From positions 124,001 through 188,000 of the forward strand of contig JANJTA010000012.1 in NCBI GenBank assembly GCA_024711345.1: DNA of 64,000 bases, given 5' to 3'. A program made the position numbers and the translations under genes. Shown here one piece after another: positions 59,902 through 64,000 of this stretch. Every line of letters begins with the position of its first letter. Position 1 is the first letter of the stretch. The notes under the pieces are model-generated. The model searched no databases and was not told the origin of the DNA. It worked only from the letters and a program-made list of their open reading frames with translations. Source of the stretch: Rhodanobacter sp. (GTDB lineage: Bacteria > Pseudomonadota > Gammaproteobacteria > Xanthomonadales > Rhodanobacteraceae).

Positions 59902-60522
59902 ATGGCCCTTGCCATCCGCGACGTGCGCGAGCACGACCTGGATGCCGTACTGGCGCTCAACAACGCCGCCGGTCGCTCCATCCTCGCCCTCGATGCAGCC
60001 CAGCTGCGTTACTTTTACGAGCACGCCGAGTACTTCCGCGTGGCCGAGATCGACGGTCACCTGGCCGGTTTCCTGATCGCGCTGCGCGAAGGCGGCGACT
60101 ACGCCAGCCCGAACTACCGCTGGTTCGCCGAGCACTATCCGCAGTTCGTCTATATCGACCGCATCGTGATCGCCAACGCCTACCGCCGCCACGGCCTGGG
60201 CCGCATCTTCTATTGCGACGTGCACAGCTATGCCGAGGTGCGCGTGCCGCTGCTCACCTGCGAGGTGTTCCTGGAGCCGCGCGACGACGTGGTGGTGCTG
60301 TTCCACGGCACCTACGGTTTCCAGGAAGTCGGCCAGCAGCGCATGGGCGAGCACGGCCCGCAGGTCAGCCTGCTCGCCCGCGACCTGCCCAGCTACGCCT
60401 ACGTGCGCGACACCTGGCTCGAACACGGCGGCCTGCCCGACGTGCCATGGCTGGCCGAGCGCGAACGCCCTGCCCTGCACGATGCCACCCCGCGCCGCCT
60501 CGCCGGAGAGCGGCGCCCGTGA
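59902..60522 (+). CDS. GNAT family N-acetyltransferase
   Basis: A 206-aa acetyltransferase. The acetyl-CoA site is seen as YIDRIVIANAYRRHGLGRIFY (about 86-106; R/QxxGxG/A as RRHGLG). It resembles the COG3818 predicted acetyltransferases. The substrate is unknown. ATG 59902 has CGGAG upstream; the frame extends back 21 codons without support. Its stop overlaps the GTG of minC (GTGA), so it is translated with the Min system. This unusual pairing is kept in related bacteria as far as I recall. Confidence 0.9.
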   Translation: MALAIRDVREHDLDAVLALNNAAGRSILALDAAQLRYFYEHAEYFRVAEIDGHLAGFLIALREGGDYASPNYRWFAEHYPQFVYIDRIVIANAYRRHGLGRIFYCDVHSYAEVRVPLLTCEVFLEPRDDVVVLFHGTYGFQEVGQQRMGEHGPQVSLLARDLPSYAYVRDTWLEHGGLPDVPWLAERERPALHDATPRRLAGERRP

Positions 60523-61283
60523 ATGCAAAAGCCGAAGTCACCGATGCCTGCGACCTGCGTTTCGGCCAGGTCGGGATTGCCTGCGTGCGCGTGCGGCGGG
60601 TCGACGCCGCCGCGCTTTGCGACGAACTGGAGCGCCGCGTGCGCTCGGCGCCGCAGATGTTCGCCCGCGCCGCCGTGGTACTGGACCTGAGCCACCTGTC
60701 CGCGCTGCCCGACGACGGTGCGGTCGACGCGCTGCTCGAAGCCGTGCGCAGCGCCGGCATGCTGCCGGTGGGCCTGGCCTACGGCACCAGCGAGACCGAG
60801 GCGCTGGCCAAGCGCATGGGCCTGCCGCTGATCGCCAAGTTCCGCGCCGCCTACGAGCCGGCCGGCACGACGGCCGCGGCGGCGCCGGCGCATGCCGAAC
60901 CGCCTCCGCAGGTACGCCCCGAGCCGATCCTGTCGGCGCCGCCCGCCGGCGGCACGGTGGGCGCGCAGCACCACGCCGGCTCGGTGCGTTCAGGCCAGCA
61001 GGTCTATGCACGCGAGCGCGACCTGATCATCACCGGCGCCGTCGCCAACGGCGCCGAGGTGATCGCCGACGGCCACATCCACATCTACGGCAGCCTGCGC
61101 GGCCGCGCCATGGCCGGCGCGCAGGGTGACGCGAAGGCGCGCATCTTCGTCTCCGACTTTCGCGCCGAGCTGGTGGCGATCGCCGGGCAGTATCGCGTGT
61201 TCGAACAGATTCCCGGCGACCTCGAGGGCCAGTCCGTGCAATGCTGGCTCGAAGGCGACAAGCTGCTGATCGCCAGACTGTAA
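60519..61283 (+). CDS. minC: septum site-determining protein MinC
   Basis: A 254-aa division inhibitor. The N domain (1-100) binds FtsZ. A Pro/Ala-rich linker (about 112-148) joins it to the C-terminal beta-helix, with VRSGQQVYARERDLIITGAVANGAEVIADGHIHIYGSLRGRAMAGAQGD the canonical MinC_C motif that binds MinD. The start GTG 60519 overlaps the GNAT stop and follows GGAGAG. First gene of minCDE. Confidence 0.96.
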   Translation: MNAKAEVTDACDLRFGQVGIACVRVRRVDAAALCDELERRVRSAPQMFARAAVVLDLSHLSALPDDGAVDALLEAVRSAGMLPVGLAYGTSETEALAKRMGLPLIAKFRAAYEPAGTTAAAAPAHAEPPPQVRPEPILSAPPAGGTVGAQHHAGSVRSGQQVYARERDLIITGAVANGAEVIADGHIHIYGSLRGRAMAGAQGDAKARIFVSDFRAELVAIAGQYRVFEQIPGDLEGQSVQCWLEGDKLLIARL

Positions 61284-61320
61284 CCACCCACAACAAGAAC
61301 AATCATGCGGAGATGGGCCC

Positions 61321-62136
61321 TTGACTGCTGAGATTATCGTTGTCACCTCCGGCAAAGGCGGCGTCGGCAAGACGACGACCAGCGCCTCGCTCGCCACCGG
61401 CCTGGCCATGGCCGGCAAGAAAACCGCGGTGATCGACTTCGACGTCGGCCTGCGCAACCTCGACCTGATCATGGGCTGCGAACGCCGCGTGGTGTACGAC
61501 TTCGTCAACGTCGTGCACGGCGAAGCCACGCTGAAACAGTCGCTGATCAAGGACAAGCGCTATGACAACCTGTACGTGCTGGCCGCCAGCCAGACTCGCG
61601 ACAAGGATGCGCTGACCCAGGAAGGCGTCGAGAAGGTGCTCGACGGTCTGTCCGAAGAGGGCTTCGAGTACGTCATCTGCGACTCGCCCGCCGGCATCGA
61701 GAAGGGCGCCCACCTGGCCATGTACTTCGCCGACCATGCGGTGGTGGTGGTCAACCCGGAGGTGTCCTCGGTGCGCGACTCGGACCGCATCCTGGGCCTG
61801 CTCGCCAGCAAGACCCGGCGCGCCGAGAAGGGCGAAGGCCCGGTCACCCAGCACCTGCTGCTGACCCGCTACAACCCGGCGCGCGTGGCGATCGGCGAGA
61901 TGCTCAGCGTGAAGGACGTCGAGGAGATCCTCGGCATCGCGGTGGTCGGCGTGATCCCCGAATCGGAGAACGTGCTGACCGCCTCCAACAACGGCATCCC
62001 GGTGATCGTCGACGCCGCCTCGCAGGCCGGCCAGGCCTACAGCGACACGGTGGCGCGCATCCTCGGCGAAGAGCGTCCGCTGCGTTTCGTCGACGTGCCG
62101 AAGAAAGGCTTTCTCCAGCGCGTGTTCGGAGGTTGA
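61321..62136 (+). CDS. minD: septum site-determining protein MinD
   Basis: A 271-aa membrane-cycling ATPase. The deviant Walker A KGGVGKTT lies at residues 11-18, switch I is FDVGLRNLDLIMG, and Walker B is YVICDSPAGIEKGA. The C-terminal amphipathic membrane-targeting helix is PKKGFLQRVFGG. The start is TTG 61321, preceded by GGAG eight bases away; a nearby ATG at 61313 is out of frame. A weak TTG start may set MinD low relative to MinC and MinE. Confidence 0.97.
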   Translation: MTAEIIVVTSGKGGVGKTTTSASLATGLAMAGKKTAVIDFDVGLRNLDLIMGCERRVVYDFVNVVHGEATLKQSLIKDKRYDNLYVLAASQTRDKDALTQEGVEKVLDGLSEEGFEYVICDSPAGIEKGAHLAMYFADHAVVVVNPEVSSVRDSDRILGLLASKTRRAEKGEGPVTQHLLLTRYNPARVAIGEMLSVKDVEEILGIAVVGVIPESENVLTASNNGIPVIVDAASQAGQAYSDTVARILGEERPLRFVDVPKKGFLQRVFGG

Positions 62137-62141
62137 TCACG

Positions 62142-62438
62142 ATGGGTATCCTCGATTTCCTGAAGCGCAAGCCGGAAGCCACCGCCAGCGTGGCGCGCGA
62201 GCGTCTGCGCATCATCGTGGCGCAGGAGCGCTCCACCCGCGGCGCGCCGGACTACCTGCCGATGATGCGCAACGAGTTGCTCGAAGTGATCAAGAAGTAC
62301 GTCCACGTCGACCTCGAGGCGATCAACATCAACTTCGAGCGCGACAGCGGCCACGAGATCCTCGAACTCTCGGTCACCCTGCCGGAAGGCAAGCAGGCCG
62401 CCCGCGGCGAGGCCAAGGGCGAGGCCAAAACCGGCTGA
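62142..62438 (+). CDS. minE: division topological specificity factor MinE
   Basis: A 98-aa protein. The N-terminal anti-MinCD segment (RERLRIIVAQERSTRGAPDYLPMMRNELLEVIKKYV) and the C-terminal dimerisation domain (DLEAININFERDSGHEILELSVTLP) are both intact, with a Lys/Glu-rich tail. GGAGG lies 10 bases before ATG 62142. It releases MinD from the membrane, making the pole-to-pole oscillation. Confidence 0.96.
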   Translation: MGILDFLKRKPEATASVARERLRIIVAQERSTRGAPDYLPMMRNELLEVIKKYVHVDLEAININFERDSGHEILELSVTLPEGKQAARGEAKGEAKTG

Positions 62439-62531
62439 GCACCGGTCGCACCGATGCCGCCCCGCCGCGTCGGCCGGGCGGCGCCCGCGCCACCCGCACT
62501 TTCGCAACCATCGGCGCCTGCCGCGCACGCC

Positions 62532-63029
62532 ATGCACCCCGACACTCCTCCCGCCTCCGGCGCCCCGACCAGCGCCGTCATGCGCGTCGGCCAGATCGGC
62601 TTCGACGCGCCGACCGCCCTGCTCGGTCGTTTCGGCCTGCAACTGCGCCGGGTGGCGCCGGGCCAACCGATCCCCGGCAGCTTCTGGGGTGACGAGGAGG
62701 CCGGCATCATCGGCAGCACCGTCTACGCCCGCGACGACACGCCGGTGCACTCGCTGCTGCACGAGGCCGGCCACCTGATCGTGCTGCCGCCGGAAAGACG
62801 TCCGGACGTCCATACCGACGCCACCGACTCGATCGAGGAGGAAGACGCCACCTGCTGCCTGCAGATCGTGCTGGCCGACGAATTGCCCGGCGTGGGCCGC
62901 GCCCGCCTGATGGCGGACATGGATGCCTGGGGCTACACGTTCCGGCTCGGCTCGGCGCGTGCGTGGTTCGAGCGCGACGCCGACAATGCCCGCGAATTCC
63001 TCAAGGCGCGCGGTCTGCCGCACGCCTGA
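62532..63029 (+). CDS. conserved protein with an HEAGH zinc motif
   Basis: A 165-aa protein (191 aa if the first ATG at 62454 is used). A disordered Pro/Ala-rich N terminus precedes a small domain with HSLLHEAGHLIVLPP (HEAGH at 77-81 of the shorter form) and a downstream DATDSIEEEDATCCLQ segment that could supply a third ligand. This is a gluzincin-like core without a recognised family activity. It lies 15-90 bp after minE on the same strand and may be co-transcribed. No good ribosome site decides the start. Confidence 0.72.
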   Translation: MHPDTPPASGAPTSAVMRVGQIGFDAPTALLGRFGLQLRRVAPGQPIPGSFWGDEEAGIIGSTVYARDDTPVHSLLHEAGHLIVLPPERRPDVHTDATDSIEEEDATCCLQIVLADELPGVGRARLMADMDAWGYTFRLGSARAWFERDADNAREFLKARGLPHA

Positions 63030-63050
63030 GGCGCGAAGCCCGGATCCCGG

Positions 63051-63278
63051 CTATCTGGCGTGCCAGTCGCCGTCGCCGCCCTTCGCGTACTTCTTCTTGA
63101 CCGCGGCCCAGGCCACCTTGTGCGCGGCTTCCTCGCGCGACTCGCTGCCGCGGCGCGCATCCTCGTCGGCGTAGTCGTCCCAGGCGCTGTTGAACGCTTC
63201 CTTGTAGATCTCCTGCGCGTGTTTCGGCAGGTGGTCGCGCACGGCATCGGGCAACTCGCTGATGGATGAGTACGGCAT
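63051..63278 (-). CDS. ChaB family protein
   Basis: A 75-aa protein of the ChaB family. PYSSISELPDAVRDHLPKHAQEIYKEAFNSAWDDYAD and the C-terminal AHKVAWAAVKKKYAKG match the ChaB signature. E. coli ChaB was described as a regulator of the ChaA cation antiporter, but no chaA is here and the small domain is widespread. It converges on the HEAGH gene (21-bp gap). Confidence 0.93.
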   Translation of the reverse strand: MPYSSISELPDAVRDHLPKHAQEIYKEAFNSAWDDYADEDARRGSESREEAAHKVAWAAVKKKYAKGGDGDWHAR

Positions 63279-63384
63279 GGCTCGGGCTCCGCAGCGGGGG
63301 GAATGACGCGCCGCTACGGTGAGCCCCGCGCGATCAAACCGTCGTCAACTTCATGTTGCCGCCGCGACAACCACCACGCCCCGT

Positions 63385-63975
63385 TCAGCGCCGCGAGACG
63401 TGCGGCTCGCCCGGCACGTACCAGCGCCAGGGTTCGTCGGCCGCGCGGGTGATGCCCACGCGCGTCGTCGCCACCGGCGTCGCGGGCGGCGGCATGCCGT
63501 CGTCGACGATGCTGAAGCCGCCGGCGCCGCCGACCAGGTCGAGGCCGTCCTGCGCACGGTCGATGCCCATGGCCTGGCACAGCCGCGCCGGCCCGCGGCA
63601 CAGGTCGCGGTCGCGGCGGCAACCCGGCCGCGCCGCGCGCATCGCGTCCAGTCCGGACAGTGGCGCCAAGGCACGCAGCAACACCGCGACGCCTTCGCCC
63701 TCCTCGCCGCAGACCGGGTTGCAGCACCAGTGCATGCCATAGGTGAAGTACACATAGAGCAGCCCCGGCGCACCGAACATCGTCGCGTTGCGCGCCGTGC
63801 GGCTGCGCCAGGAATGCGCGGCCGGATCCGCCGCTCCGCAGTAGGCCTCGGTTTCCACGATGCGGCCGCTGCGGCCGTCCGCACGCAGCAGCACCTTGTT
63901 CAACAGGTCGGGTGCGACCGCGCGCGGGTCGCGCCGGTAGAACGCGCGATCCAGCGCCACGGGCCGCTCAGGCAT
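63385..63975 (-). CDS. DNA-3-methyladenine glycosylase (Aag/MPG family)
   Basis: A 196-aa monofunctional glycosylase removing alkylated and deaminated purines. LLNKVLLRADGRSGRIVETEAYCGAADPAAHS carries the catalytic Glu (IVETEAY). ATMFGAPGLLYVYFTYGMHWCCNPVC and GPARLCQAMGID form the base-binding and DNA-binding parts. The length matches bacterial Aag. With YcaQ at 7-8 kb this is the second alkylation-repair glycosylase in the window. Confidence 0.95.
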   Translation of the reverse strand: MPERPVALDRAFYRRDPRAVAPDLLNKVLLRADGRSGRIVETEAYCGAADPAAHSWRSRTARNATMFGAPGLLYVYFTYGMHWCCNPVCGEEGEGVAVLLRALAPLSGLDAMRAARPGCRRDRDLCRGPARLCQAMGIDRAQDGLDLVGGAGGFSIVDDGMPPPATPVATTRVGITRAADEPWRWYVPGEPHVSRR

Positions 63976-64000
63976 GCCTGTGCGGCCGCGGCACGCGAGC

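Overview
The window is about 64 kb of GC-rich bacterial DNA packed with roughly 75 protein genes and short intergenic gaps. The gene set (OMPLA phospholipase, RlmKL, Bpt, SlyD, MetNIQ, MinCDE, YajQ, TcdA, PurT), the TAxxxT-type -10 boxes close to start codons and the GTAGGAGC-type REP elements point to a gammaproteobacterium of the Xanthomonadales, most likely the Rhodanobacter/Dyella group. That placement is inferred from gene content only. I see no tRNA, rRNA, insertion sequence, phage gene or CRISPR array. The window reads as ordinary chromosome rather than an accessory island.

Layout. 1-6 kb: a truncated Sel1-like gene, tRNA-modification TcdA, a small cytochrome c', and a leftward run of pirin, Old Yellow Enzyme and alpha/beta hydrolase. 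5.5-6.5 kb: two cold-shock genes with long leaders and terminators. 6.6-11.3 kb: a lipoprotein, the YcaQ glycosylase, an EF-hand protein, PldA, SlyD and a glutathione peroxidase. 11.4-15.3 kb: the methionine importer metNIQ and pncB, followed by a probable small RNA with C-rich loops at 15.4-15.5 kb. 15.6-23.3 kb: a cytochrome c, a predicted aminopeptidase, Tyr-rich and Lys/Ala-rich proteins, rhomboid, PhzF-like, beta-hydroxyacid dehydrogenase, HI0933-type flavoprotein and YajQ.

23.5-27.4 kb is the best regulatory unit. An ECF sigma factor and its NrsF/DUF1109 membrane anti-sigma are transcribed leftward, and a DipZ-type thiol-disulfide transporter plus a Tat-exported MsrB are transcribed rightward. 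Both directions have a GTAAC(C/G)-N16-CGAA promoter in the shared 117-bp gap. This reads as a self-amplifying switch for repair of oxidised methionine in the envelope.

27.5-36.6 kb: SH3b protein, TrxC, a LysR/LysE pair, FMN reductase, S10 carboxypeptidase, ergothioneine genes egtB-egtD, and two small exported proteins. 36.7-44.5 kb: RlmKL and a coupled hydrolase, an amidase, an AraC regulator upstream of a coupled three-gene unit (double-CxxC miniprotein, Asp-nucleophile hydrolase, saccharopine-dehydrogenase-like protein), TesB and a small membrane protein. 44.5-49.3 kb: Bpt, a membrane-anchored GltS-like FMN protein, PurT, and an SPFH protein with a ribbon-helix-helix partner behind a palindromic operator. 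49.3-52.3 kb: copper delivery to oxidase (Sco, PCu(A)C, CtaG). 52.4-57.5 kb: a Gld-like ABC operon and an SRPBCC protein. 57.7-59.7 kb: a NarL/DesK-type two-component pair divergent from GNAT-minCDE. 62.5-64 kb: an HEAGH protein, ChaB and an Aag-type glycosylase.

A recurring theme is short palindromic repeats sitting between convergent genes. In four cases the repeat's outer GTAG supplies the TAG stop codon of the adjoining gene.
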